Positions 7,652-15,721 of a DNA stretch of 64,000 nucleotides are shown one piece after another. Position 1 is the stretch's first letter. Every line of letters begins with the position of its first letter. The position numbers and the translations under genes are program-made. The DNA is from GCA-003244245 sp050700115 (lineage in GTDB: Bacteria > Actinomycetota > Actinomycetes > Mycobacteriales > Pseudonocardiaceae), in contig JBOHGG010000021.1 in the NCBI GenBank assembly GCA_050700115.1, positions 23,955 to 87,954 on the forward strand. Direction: 5' to 3'. Under the pieces are notes generated by a model. It ran no database searches and had not been told where the DNA came from. It saw nothing but the letters and a program-made list of their open reading frames with translations.

Positions 7652-8871
7652 GGTCGCTGGACGAGCAGCTCGGGCGGGTGCTGGAGGCCGCGGTGCGTCC
7701 GGCTCCAGTGCGGGTGGCGATCTCCGAGGCACAGGGGATGCTGTGCGCTGAGGAAGTCGTGGCCCAGCGCGCGCTACCCGGGTTCGACCAGGCGGCGGTC
7801 GACGGGTACGCGGTGCGCAGCGTGGACGTCACGGAGGTCCCGACCACCTTGCCGGTGGTCGGTGAGATCGCGGCGGGCTCGCGGCAGCCGATGCGGCTGC
7901 AGCCCGGCCAAGCAGTCCGGGTGGCTACCGGCTCGGCGCTGCCGGCCCTGGCCGATGCCGTCGTCCCGCTGGGGCACACCGAGGACGGGGTGGCCCATGC
8001 GGCGCGGGTCACCGTGACGCGCGCCGTCCCTTCCCGGGCCTACGTGCGCCGCGCCGGGGAGGATGTGCAGACCGGCGACGTCGCGGTGCGTCCTGGTTCG
8101 GTGATCGGCTCGGCGCAGGTGGGGCTGCTCGCCGCAGTGGGACGGGCCAAGGTGCGGGTGCACCCGCGACCCCGGCTGTCGGTGCTGTCGGTCGGCGACG
8201 AGCTGGTCGACGTGGATCGCACCCCGGGCGCCGGGCAGCTCTATGACGTCAATTCCTACGCTTTGGCCGCGGCCGCCCGCGATGCCGGCGCCGAGGTACA
8301 CCGGGTCGGGATCGTGCCCAGCGATCCGTCCCGGCTGCGCGACGCGGTGGAGGGCAGGCTGCTGCTCTCCGAGATCGTGGTGGTGACCGGAGCGGCCGGC
8401 GGGTCCACGGGTGACGAGATTCATGGTGCGCTGGCTGAGCTCGGACCGCTGGATGTCGGGCGGGTGGCCATGCATCCCGGTTCGGTGCAGGGCTTCGGCC
8501 GGCTCGGCCCTGACTCGGTGCCTACCTTCTTGCTGCCGAGCAATCCGATCAGCGCGCTGGTGGTCTTCGAGGTGCTGGTGCGGCCACTGATCCGGCTCGC
8601 GTTGGGCAAGCGCAATCCCCACCGTCGCACCATCACTGCCCAGCTGTTGTCGCCGGTGACGTCGGTTGCAGGTCGGCGCGGGTTCCTGCGCGGCCAGTTG
8701 CTGCGCGATCCCGATACCGGCGAGTACCTGGTGCAGCCCCTCGGTATCTCCGGTGCCCATCTTTTGACTTCGCTGGCTGAGGCGAACTGCCTGATCCTCG
8801 TCGACGCCGACACAATTGAGGTGTCGGTCGGCGAGGAGGTTGTGGTGAGTTTCCTGGCCCAGCGAGGCTGA
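7648..8871 (+). CDS. glp: Gephyrin-like molybdotransferase Glp (MoeA family)
   Basis: 407 residues with MoeA domain order: N-terminal domain with ALPGFDQAAVDGYAVRS (about 42-58), the linker domain, the MoCF domain with SVGDEL (about 187) and TGAAGGSTGDE (about 250), and a C-terminal beta-barrel domain. MoeA proteins insert Mo into molybdopterin. The copy next to glpR in actinobacteria (Rv0994/Rv0996 order; Corynebacterium Glp) has been repurposed as an FtsZ-binding divisome protein, and I infer that role here. The MoCF loop reads TGAAGGSTGDE where catalytic MoeA usually has TGGVSVGDYD, which favours a structural role. Confidence 0.85.
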   Translation: MRSLDEQLGRVLEAAVRPAPVRVAISEAQGMLCAEEVVAQRALPGFDQAAVDGYAVRSVDVTEVPTTLPVVGEIAAGSRQPMRLQPGQAVRVATGSALPALADAVVPLGHTEDGVAHAARVTVTRAVPSRAYVRRAGEDVQTGDVAVRPGSVIGSAQVGLLAAVGRAKVRVHPRPRLSVLSVGDELVDVDRTPGAGQLYDVNSYALAAAARDAGAEVHRVGIVPSDPSRLRDAVEGRLLLSEIVVVTGAAGGSTGDEIHGALAELGPLDVGRVAMHPGSVQGFGRLGPDSVPTFLLPSNPISALVVFEVLVRPLIRLALGKRNPHRRTITAQLLSPVTSVAGRRGFLRGQLLRDPDTGEYLVQPLGISGAHLLTSLAEANCLILVDADTIEVSVGEEVVVSFLAQRG

Positions 8872-8872
8872 T

Positions 8873-9538
8873 GTGTCCGCATTCGGGTTCACTGACCGGC
8901 CTGCGGGTCGCCATCCCGGTTGGCCCGCTCGGCTTGGCCCGATGCAGGTCGCTGCAGGCCAGGTCGCGCTGCGCCCGGTGCGCCTGCGCGATGGCTCGGC
9001 GTGGAGCCGGTTGCGGCTGCGCGACGAGGCATACCTGCGCCCATGGGAGCCCGAATCGGAGGGCGCCTGGGCGGAGCGCTCCACCACCATGGCCTGGCCG
9101 GTGATCTGCAGCGGGCAGCGCGCGACGGCCCGGCGCGGGCAGGCCCTGCCGTTTGCCATCACGCTGGACGGCCAGCTCGTCGGGCAGCTGACCCTGGGCA
9201 ACGTGGTGCGGGGCTCGTTGCGTTCGGCCTGGGTCGGCTACTGGGTGGAGTCGGCTGCGGCCGGGGGTGGTATCGCGACCGGGGCGGTGGCGTTGGCGGT
9301 GGACCACGCGTTCGGACCCGTGGGGCTGCACCGGGTCGAGGCCACGGTGCGCCCGGAGAACGTGGCCAGCCTCCGCGTACTCGCCAAGCTCGGGTTCCGC
9401 GACGAGGGTCTGCTCCGGCGTTACCTGGAGGTGGACGGCGCCTGGCGGGACCATCAGTTGCTGGCGTTGACCGCCGAGGAGGTCGGCGCCGGGCTGGTGT
9501 CGCGACTGATCCGCGCAGGCCACGCCCACCACCCCTGA
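8873..9538 (+). CDS. RimJ/RimL-type GNAT N-acetyltransferase
   Basis: 221 residues with the GNAT fold: VALRPVRLRD (strand 1), a YWVESAAAGGGIATGAV acetyl-CoA loop (about 123-140), and HRVEATVRPENVASLRVLAKLGFRDEG with the family Asn-x-Ala-Ser motif. It probably acetylates a protein N-terminus (ribosomal alanine type). The GTG at 8873 starts one base after the moeA-family stop; the ATG at 8942 is an alternative. Its position between glp and glpR matches M. tuberculosis Rv0995. Confidence 0.85.
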   Translation: MSAFGFTDRPAGRHPGWPARLGPMQVAAGQVALRPVRLRDGSAWSRLRLRDEAYLRPWEPESEGAWAERSTTMAWPVICSGQRATARRGQALPFAITLDGQLVGQLTLGNVVRGSLRSAWVGYWVESAAAGGGIATGAVALAVDHAFGPVGLHRVEATVRPENVASLRVLAKLGFRDEGLLRRYLEVDGAWRDHQLLALTAEEVGAGLVSRLIRAGHAHHP

Positions 9539-9559
9539 ACCCCAAACCCTCCAACCCCG

Positions 9560-9603
9560 GCGTGTCCGCGCCTGATGCACGGTGTGTCGCGCTCTGGTGC
9601 ACG
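9560..9603 (+). repeat. 22-bp tandem repeat, two units (family B)
   Basis: Units 9560-9581 and 9582-9603 fit GYGTGTCCG-N7-TGCACG (second unit has GTGTGTCGC). They lie 22 bases after the acetyltransferase stop and read in that gene's direction. The same unit occurs at 28072, 59493 and 61005. Confidence 0.85.
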
Positions 9604-9707
9604 CGATCATCACCGGCGCGCCTCCGAGATCCGGGTGTCTGCGCTAGCTACCGTGACCCGCAGTAGTGCAGGCCGCTCGTGATGACCGACTGGGTAGGGG
9701 GCTAGGA

Positions 9708-10415
9708 GTGCCCAGCTCGCTGATCTTCGCGGCGCTGGCGGTGGCATGGCTCGTTGTCCTTGTCCCGATGGTCGCGAAGCGACGGCAAGAGGTGGCACGC
9801 ACTGCAGAGTCTGCGCTTGCGTCTCGGGTGCTGCGCCGGCCAGATCTTTCCCGCGCGGCACTGATGCACGATCAGGAGGTGCCCATGATCGGCGAACGGA
9901 TCGCGGAGCGGGAGCCCGCCTCGTATGAGCGCCGGTACCGACCGGGCCGCGGTGGCTATGACCCGGAGGTCGCCGCACAGGTGGCCCGAGCGAGATACGT
10001 GTTCCGGCAGCGGGTGGTGCTCGGTCTGGCGGTCGGAGCAGTCGCCACCCTGGTGCTGGCGCCGACGGCGTCGAGCCTGCTGTGGTGGCTGCATGCTGCG
10101 TTGGATATGACGGTGATCGGTTATCTGGGATACCTGCGCCTGCAGGTGCGTATCGAAGAGGAGGTGCGGCAACGTCGAGCCGAGCGGTTGGCTGGTTCCC
10201 GTGCCAGCATGCCCGCGTCCGACGTCGCGGAGGAGGCACCGGTTGACGCCGCCCACCATGAGGAAGAACCGGTCGAGGAGCCGTCGGCTCGGTCTGGCGC
10301 GTTGCCCCCACCGCACCCCACTGCCGTCGCGCTCGACCTCGACGACGAAGACCCGACGTTCGACGAGCTGAAGCCCACCTTCGAGCCGCGGTACCGGCGA
10401 GCGGCCGGCGAGTAG
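9708..10415 (+). CDS. glpR: GlpR, membrane receptor for gephyrin-like Glp
   Basis: 235 residues from a GTG preceded by GGGGGCTAGGAG. The N-terminus starts directly with a membrane helix (PSSLIFAALAVAWLVVLVPM, about 2-21), then a basic/acidic cytoplasmic part, a second hydrophobic hairpin (about 105-145), and a long acidic disordered tail. Corynebacterium GlpR with the same topology anchors Glp at the division site. This annotation follows from the VPS...AWLVVLVPM N-terminus and the position two genes after glp. Confidence 0.8.
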   Translation: MPSSLIFAALAVAWLVVLVPMVAKRRQEVARTAESALASRVLRRPDLSRAALMHDQEVPMIGERIAEREPASYERRYRPGRGGYDPEVAAQVARARYVFRQRVVLGLAVGAVATLVLAPTASSLLWWLHAALDMTVIGYLGYLRLQVRIEEEVRQRRAERLAGSRASMPASDVAEEAPVDAAHHEEEPVEEPSARSGALPPPHPTAVALDLDDEDPTFDELKPTFEPRYRRAAGE

Positions 10416-10451
10416 TCGACCACCGGCTGCTAAGCTCGGCCCGCACCGCGA

Positions 10452-10524
10452 GGGGCTGTAGCGCAGTTGGTAGCGCGTCTCGTTCGCATCGAGAAGGTCA
10501 GGGGTTCGATTCCCCTCAGCTCCA
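10452..10524 (+). tRNA. tRNA-Ala(CGC)
   Basis: 73 nt folding as a normal cloverleaf: acceptor GGGGCTG/CAGCTCC with the G3:U70 wobble that identifies alanine tRNAs, D-arm GCGC/GCGC, anticodon loop TTCGCAT (anticodon CGC), T-loop TTCGATT, discriminator A, CCA not encoded. It marks the boundary between core genes and the accessory region that begins right behind it, so it is a candidate integration site. Confidence 0.97.
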
Positions 10525-10675
10525 CTCTGAGTTCGATTTTGCGGTTGACCTGGGGTTTTGTGGGTTTGGCGCTCACCTCGCGTGATGGTGGGTTCGTGGT
10601 GAATCTGCTGGTCAGAGGCTGTCTTGGTGTTCTACTCCCGCAAGGTGTCTCGCTCTGGCTTCGGTGTTGTTCAGG

Positions 10676-11533
10676 TCAGGCGTGGGGGAACATGTGGAGC
10701 CATAGCCGGGTTACGTGGGCGACGGCTGCGGGGTAGGGCGGGATGTCAACAGCGTGGCTGGCTGCAAGTCGCTGGTAGCGGTCCGGCCACGACTCTGGCA
10801 GCTGCGGGAGGTCGCCCGGTGGTTCGGTGTTGCTGCGTTCGAGCCATACGGTTCGGACTGCGGCTGCCGTTCGCTCGGGTGCGAGCAGACCGTGTTTGAG
10901 TAGGATGGTGAGGTCGACGAGGTCGCGGACTCGGGAGTTCTCGCGTTCCCCGAAGTCGCGGAGCATCCCGTGGAACTTCTCTGCCGCATGTCGGTGGATG
11001 TCGACCGCTTCGACCTCAACGGCTGGGATACCGGCGAAGGCCAAGGAGTTGGGTATGGCGAGCCTGTCGGTGGCGTGAAGTTCATGAGTCCTGGGCGACA
11101 CATCGAGTTGGACGCGGCCGAAGGGCTTGTCGGCCAGTTGCGCGCCGACCTTGGCGCGCCAGGTTAGGAATCCGCCGCTGTCATCGCGTAGCAGTTCCGG
11201 CGGGCCGACTGTGAAGATGAAGAAGTCATGGTCGAGGTCAATGGTGAGGATCTCGATAAGTCGCTCGTGGAGGTCGGGCGCGCTGTTGACGTCATCGCGA
11301 AGGCCGAGGTCGACGTCCTTGGTCAGCCGGGCGTCGTCACGTAGGCGAATCTCGAGCGCCATGCCACCTTTGAGTACCCATGGCCCTGGCTCTGCCGCTT
11401 GGATGCGGGCGATGATGCGCTCGAACATCACCCGTCGGCGTAGCCGGTCCAGACTGGCTCCGGTCTCGTTAGATCGTGCCAGCAGCCGGTTTTCCAATGC
11501 GGTGCGTAGTGCCTGCGCCGATTGGTAGGTCAT
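10676..11533 (-). CDS. abiEii: AbiEii-type nucleotidyltransferase toxin
   Basis: 285 residues. The polymerase-beta-like nucleotidyltransferase core shows LKGGMALEIRL...RLTKDVDL (about 54-76; the GG and D-x-D metal motifs), as in AbiEii/MenT toxins. The later LQLD-like and HxxEKFHGM segments also fit. Type IV toxins of this family transfer nucleotides to tRNA acceptor ends. Its start overlaps the antitoxin stop (ATGA), so the pair is translationally coupled. It is the first gene after tRNA-Ala. Confidence 0.9.
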   Translation of the reverse strand: MTYQSAQALRTALENRLLARSNETGASLDRLRRRVMFERIIARIQAAEPGPWVLKGGMALEIRLRDDARLTKDVDLGLRDDVNSAPDLHERLIEILTIDLDHDFFIFTVGPPELLRDDSGGFLTWRAKVGAQLADKPFGRVQLDVSPRTHELHATDRLAIPNSLAFAGIPAVEVEAVDIHRHAAEKFHGMLRDFGERENSRVRDLVDLTILLKHGLLAPERTAAAVRTVWLERSNTEPPGDLPQLPESWPDRYQRLAASHAVDIPPYPAAVAHVTRLWLHMFPHA

Positions 11534-12126
11534 GGCGTCTCAGCTTGTTGGATCGCGCGCTCGATGTAGAGCGCGGCGCGGGGGTCAAGGGCCTCGGCGC
11601 GGGATCGGAGGCGGCGATTGGTAACCAGGCCGGCGCGCCGCGCGTCGTCGATGGCGCGGGCGAGCTGGTCCTCATCGGGTGCGTTCGCGGCGATGTCGAT
11701 GATCGTTCGCAGTGGAGTGGTCACCCAGTATCCCGAGCGTTCGGAGACGTCATTGGCGGGAAGCTCGGCGTAGTGAAGTTCTACGGCGTCGTTGCGCATG
11801 GTGAATCCTAGTGGAACCGTCAGATGGATATGCTGTGATTCGAACTCGCCGATGCCATGCACGCTCATGGCCGACTCGTGTGACACGACCGCTCGTCCTC
11901 GCGACCACAGAGTCCAGCGGGCGAGTTCGTCGTGCGCGCCTGGAGCCCACTCGACGAGGCGGAACAGGCCACGATCAATGCGCCACCAGTTGCCCGCCCC
12001 AACGTGGTGGGCCTGCGCCTGGTGGGAGTAGCCGAGCGTCTTCGCCTGAGCGGCGGTGAAGTAGCCGCCTTGTCCGGCGGCGAGCTCGAAGAGCCTCCGA
12101 CGGAGGTCGCGTCGATCAACTGACAC
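11530..12126 (-). CDS. abiEi: AbiEi-type antitoxin / transcriptional regulator
   Basis: 198 residues. The N-terminal winged helix (AAGQGGYFTAAQAKTLGYS...HHVGAGNWWRIDRGLFRL, about 15-60) is the AbiEi_4-type DNA-binding domain; the C-terminal part (VTTPLRTIIDIAA...DDARRAGLVTNRRL) is the usual antitoxin domain. It represses its own promoter and, with the overlapping toxin, forms a type IV toxin-antitoxin or abortive-infection module. The AT-rich bases 12131-12195 upstream probably hold the promoter. Confidence 0.9.
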   Translation of the reverse strand: MSVDRRDLRRRLFELAAGQGGYFTAAQAKTLGYSHQAQAHHVGAGNWWRIDRGLFRLVEWAPGAHDELARWTLWSRGRAVVSHESAMSVHGIGEFESQHIHLTVPLGFTMRNDAVELHYAELPANDVSERSGYWVTTPLRTIIDIAANAPDEDQLARAIDDARRAGLVTNRRLRSRAEALDPRAALYIERAIQQAETP

Positions 12127-12179
12127 CAGCCCATCCTACAGTAAAACTTTAGTTCCAAACCAATGCGTTCTATAGAAAT

Positions 12180-12750
12180 CAAGTTATAGTTAAGTCTGGA
12201 TCTGTTTGACAGCGTGCTCGAACGCCGCGGCGGGGGATGTGGTGGCACTCGTCCACGACGATCAGCCCGTAGCCGCTGGTGAGCTGTTCGACGTCGGTCT
12301 TGCGGCCAGGGTTTGCAGCATCGCGACGTCGATCACCTCACGGGTTTTGCGGCGACCGCCGCCGAGTTGGCCAGGCCTGACTCCCAGCAGGTCGCTGATG
12401 CAGGTCCGCCACTGGTCGGCCAGGGCCTTGCGGTCGACGAGCACGAGCGTGGAGGTCGCGGAGGTGGCGATCACCGCGCAGGCGATCACGGTCTTGCCCG
12501 CTCCTGGTGGCGCGACCAGCACACCGAGGTCATGGTCGCGCAGATTGTCCACGGCGTCCCTGCTGCTCGCGGGTCAGCGTGGCGGCGAACGTGAACTCCC
12601 GCGCCTCGCTGGCCTGCCGTTCGTCGGTGACCTCGAGCAGTTGGGTGACGGTATCCGCGCCGACGAGGTTCACGGGCGGATTCGAGAACCCGGCCTCGAA
12701 GACGGCACGCCCACGCCACGCTCACCGGCGCATGCCGTACCCGGCACAGG
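12180..12750 (-). pseudogene. Fragment of a TOTE-type DEAD/DEAH helicase with two frameshifts
   Basis: Read 12750 to 12180, the pieces FTFAATLTREQQ, then DNLRDHDLGVLVAPPGAGKT (Walker A, from 12552), then LVLVDRKALADQW, DVAMLQTLAAR, and YGLIVVDECHHIP (Walker B) follow helicase order. A one-base insertion near 12557 and another near 12232 break the frame, and both ends are missing. I recognise the sequence as resembling helicases of TOTE conflict systems. No partner genes remain. Confidence 0.75.
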
Positions 12751-12755
12751 CCGCC

Positions 12756-15014
12756 TTACTTTCGCGCCGGTGCGTCGCCCCACGTCGACGTCAGCCATGC
12801 CAGGTCGGTCACGGCCCGCTGCCGCGCGTTCTTGGCGCGCGTGAACAGGGCGTCGGTCTTGGTCAGCACGAGCGTGTATGGCCGACCCTGCCGCCGGGTC
12901 TGATGCCGCACTGGCAGCCCGGCCGAGTCTATCTGGGTGTGCACGTGCCGCCGCCCGTCGGTTGCCAGGGGCCACTCGAAGATCCGCCGCGACCGGGAGC
13001 GGAGAAACGTCCCCAGGGTGTCACAAAGGTCGCACCGGCACCCGGTCCATTCGATCGACCAGTCGTCTTCGTCACGCGGCGGCCTCGCGATGATCGCGCC
13101 GAGCCGCTTCGCGCAGTCGCGGGCTACCGTGTCGAGCCCCGCTGGTCGCCGCGGGTGCGCCGAACGCAGCGCCGGCATCAGGCACTCCAGCACGGTGTCC
13201 TCGGACTCGCGCAGCGCTGTCGTGATCTCGTCGCGCAGCGTGTCGTCGGGCGCCTCGAGCAGCCGGACCAGCGGCGAGCTGAGCATCTCCAGCTGTGGCT
13301 GGCGGAATTCGGTTCGCGTGGTGGTGGTCCAGGACTGGAGCTGGCCGTCCATCCACTGCCAGGTCCTGGTGGCCAGCAGCCGCGCCACCTCCGGCGTCCC
13401 GGCGGCACGCAGCGCCCCACACAGCCCTGGCAGCCTGTCGATCCACTCGTACCGGTCGGTTCCGTAGTGGTGCCTTTGCCCGAACCACCCGTCGATGACG
13501 TTGCACGTCCACTGCTCACCGTATCGCCCGGCCGCCGCCAGCCCGCCTGCGTGTTCCTGCGCGAGCGTTTCGATCCGGAACGGCTCCAGCAGCATCGTGG
13601 CCGTCCCGGCAACGTCGAGGCCCGCTGCCACGTCCAGCGCGGTGCCGAGCAGGCCCGCCTGTGTCGCGGTCTTTTTCCAGAACGGCGCGAGCGACTCCGC
13701 CGCGACACGTGCGTCCTCCAAGTCTCCCGCCTCGATGCGGTCGCGGAGCTCGTGCAAAGCCCACTGCGATCCGGCCTCGGCGCGCGCCGCGAACGCCCGG
13801 TCTCGCGGCCATACGACAACCGCGGCCCGCCGGTACCACCGATCGAGCGTGTTGCCGTAGTTGCCCATGTAGCCCTCGTAGTCGGACTGGTAGGGTTGCA
13901 GGTCCGCGCTCGGGGTGCTGGCACACACCTCGTGGTCGGGAACATGCAGCGAGATCGGCTCGCCGCCGCTGCCGTCCGGGCTGGTCCACCAGCCGAGGGT
14001 GATCTCGTCGTCGATCAGCGAATGGAGCTGATAATCGTCGGGGTCCTCGTCGTCCTCGTAAGAGTCGTAGTCGTTCCCGGGGGCGCTGCCGGACGGTTCG
14101 GCGTCCCAGGTCTCCTTCACCTCCGCGAGCGCCAGCACCGCGTCGCACCCGGCCTGCTCGGCCGCGGCGCGTACCAGCGTGGCTCGCTCCGCGTCGGCGC
14201 CCTTGAGCCGGCGCCAGTTCAGGCCTCGCTGGGTGTATTCGTGGTCGAGCAGGAAGACCAGCCGGTTCGGCGTGCCGAGGTCGCGGCCGCCGTACCGCGG
14301 GGCGGCTGGCGTGGTGAAGTGCTCGGTCAGGCAGTGCGCCAGCTCGGTGGCGGGGCCGGTCTCCGGAGCAGGGGTCTCGGCGGCGGCCAGCAGGTTGAAC
14401 GTGAGCGTCACCCGGTACCCGGACCTGACCTGCGTGACCTGGTGGCGGCAGTCGGCGTAGAACGCGAGGAGGGTCAGCTCCTCCTTCGAGGCGCGGTAGG
14501 CCCTGGTTTCGCCGGCGTGGTCGATGACCAGTTCCCCGCCGGTGTGTGCCGAGGGCAGTGACACCACCAGCGTGCCCACCATGGCGTCGTGCTTTTCCGA
14601 GTCCTGGTGGGGAAGGAAGAACTGTCCCTTGCCGTAGACCAGCATCGAGTGCGGCTCGGCCCGCAGCCGTGCCGTCCGCGGGAGCCCGAGCTCGTCACGG
14701 AAGTGCTCCAGCGCGCGGTCCAGCAGCGCCGTCCAGCCGGGCCCGCCGAGCGTGATCTGATCCGGGGTGAGTTCCCAGGTGTCACGGACGCTGGTGTCCG
14801 TCAGCGTCTCCTCGCCCTGGCCGAACATCGCCGACCGCGCCACCGCGATCAGCTTCTTCGCCAGAGGCGCGCGGACCGGAAGGCTCACCGGCCCGACGCC
14901 AGCCACTTCAAGCTGCAGGAGATGCGCCGGCGCCAGCAGCTCAGCGCTGAACGACCCGGTCGGTTCGGAATCGCCGAGCAATCCCGCCAGTCGTTCCCGT
15001 GCCGTGGTCGCCAT
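12756..15014 (-). CDS. Large 2OG-Fe(II) oxygenase with uncharacterised C-terminal region
   Basis: 752 residues. The first ~215 form a prolyl-4-hydroxylase-like double-stranded beta-helix: PHSMLVYGKGQFFLPHQDSEK supplies His136-x-Asp138, and CRHQVTQVRSGYRVTLTFNL supplies His191 and the 2-oxoglutarate Arg. The remaining ~540 residues match no domain I know and hold several Cys pairs near the C-terminus (CRCDLCDTLG). It should use O2, Fe(II) and 2-oxoglutarate to hydroxylate an unknown substrate. It stands alone between helicase debris and a small gene, transcribed from the minus strand. Confidence 0.8.
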   Translation of the reverse strand: MATTARERLAGLLGDSEPTGSFSAELLAPAHLLQLEVAGVGPVSLPVRAPLAKKLIAVARSAMFGQGEETLTDTSVRDTWELTPDQITLGGPGWTALLDRALEHFRDELGLPRTARLRAEPHSMLVYGKGQFFLPHQDSEKHDAMVGTLVVSLPSAHTGGELVIDHAGETRAYRASKEELTLLAFYADCRHQVTQVRSGYRVTLTFNLLAAAETPAPETGPATELAHCLTEHFTTPAAPRYGGRDLGTPNRLVFLLDHEYTQRGLNWRRLKGADAERATLVRAAAEQAGCDAVLALAEVKETWDAEPSGSAPGNDYDSYEDDEDPDDYQLHSLIDDEITLGWWTSPDGSGGEPISLHVPDHEVCASTPSADLQPYQSDYEGYMGNYGNTLDRWYRRAAVVVWPRDRAFAARAEAGSQWALHELRDRIEAGDLEDARVAAESLAPFWKKTATQAGLLGTALDVAAGLDVAGTATMLLEPFRIETLAQEHAGGLAAAGRYGEQWTCNVIDGWFGQRHHYGTDRYEWIDRLPGLCGALRAAGTPEVARLLATRTWQWMDGQLQSWTTTTRTEFRQPQLEMLSSPLVRLLEAPDDTLRDEITTALRESEDTVLECLMPALRSAHPRRPAGLDTVARDCAKRLGAIIARPPRDEDDWSIEWTGCRCDLCDTLGTFLRSRSRRIFEWPLATDGRRHVHTQIDSAGLPVRHQTRRQGRPYTLVLTKTDALFTRAKNARQRAVTDLAWLTSTWGDAPARK

Positions 15015-15151
15015 GTGGCCCCTCGCGTGCTCGCCGTGTTCTTCCGCGGCCAGACTGTAGCGGCGGCCGACGGGGATGCCGCCAGACGCCCGAGCCCGCT
15101 CGCTCGATCAAGTGCGGGCTGCGGCCCACAGTCGTCGTAGCGTTGTCAGCC

Positions 15152-15721
15152 GTGCCAACCGACAATGTGACCGTGCGTTATCGTCGAGCCGTAGAGAAGC
15201 TCCGTTTCCTGGCTGACCGGTGTCAGTGGACGACTCGCCTGCCGGCCGATGAGCCGTTCCTGCACGAGGCTTATGTTTTCGGCGAGATCCTCAACGGCGC
15301 CGACCTGATCGAGTGCCTCAACGTGGCGTTCGCGCTCAACCTGCCGCCGGAGGAGGTGCCCTGGTGTTCGCAACCACCGGGAACGGCGTGGCTGGTGGAC
15401 AACCTGCGGCTCGACAAAGGTGGCATCGCGTACTGGTGGCGCTCCCGGCACGAGCCGGTTGGGAACCACGTCATCCGTGATCCCGTGCGGTTCTGGTCTC
15501 TCGACGGGACCGACGAGGCCGTGCTGGACACGCTGCGGGAACGCCGGTTCGCGGACCTGCCGAGGCTGACGGCGAGCACCACGGAGGTGCAGCGGCGCAC
15601 CGCGATGAAGCTCGGCCGAGGATCTTCAGCAGCTGGGCTTGTGCCTTGTTGGCGAGCGGCTGGTATGTGTCGGTCAGCCCAGGGTGTAGCGGCCCAGTGC
15701 GGTGAGTCGGATCGCCTGTAG
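15152..15721 (+). CDS. Hypothetical protein, DUF7711-like, C-terminus probably replaced
   Basis: 189 residues from a GTG at 15152. Residues 1-150 (RRAVEKLRFLADRCQW...VPWCSQPPGTAWLVDNLRL...AYWWRSRHEPVGNHVIRDPVRFW) resemble a family of small actinobacterial proteins of unknown function. From about codon 152 (near 15606) the frame runs into the antisense of the neighbouring converging gene, and the usual family tail is absent. I read it as a 3'-truncated gene. No membrane segment or catalytic motif is seen. Confidence 0.5.
   Translation: MPTDNVTVRYRRAVEKLRFLADRCQWTTRLPADEPFLHEAYVFGEILNGADLIECLNVAFALNLPPEEVPWCSQPPGTAWLVDNLRLDKGGIAYWWRSRHEPVGNHVIRDPVRFWSLDGTDEAVLDTLRERRFADLPRLTASTTEVQRRTAMKLGRGSSAAGLVPCWRAAGMCRSAQGVAAQCGESDRL

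Noticed and set aside
10505..10524. Attachment-site duplication of the tRNA-Ala 3' end
   Set aside because: I looked for the T-arm/acceptor sequence through 10.5-34 kb by eye and found no second copy; integration at this tRNA is therefore only a possibility.
12507..14561. A 684-codon open frame on the plus strand
   Set aside because: It lies antisense to the 2OG oxygenase gene, shows only Arg/Pro/Gly-rich sequence and no domain; it is a high-GC shadow frame.
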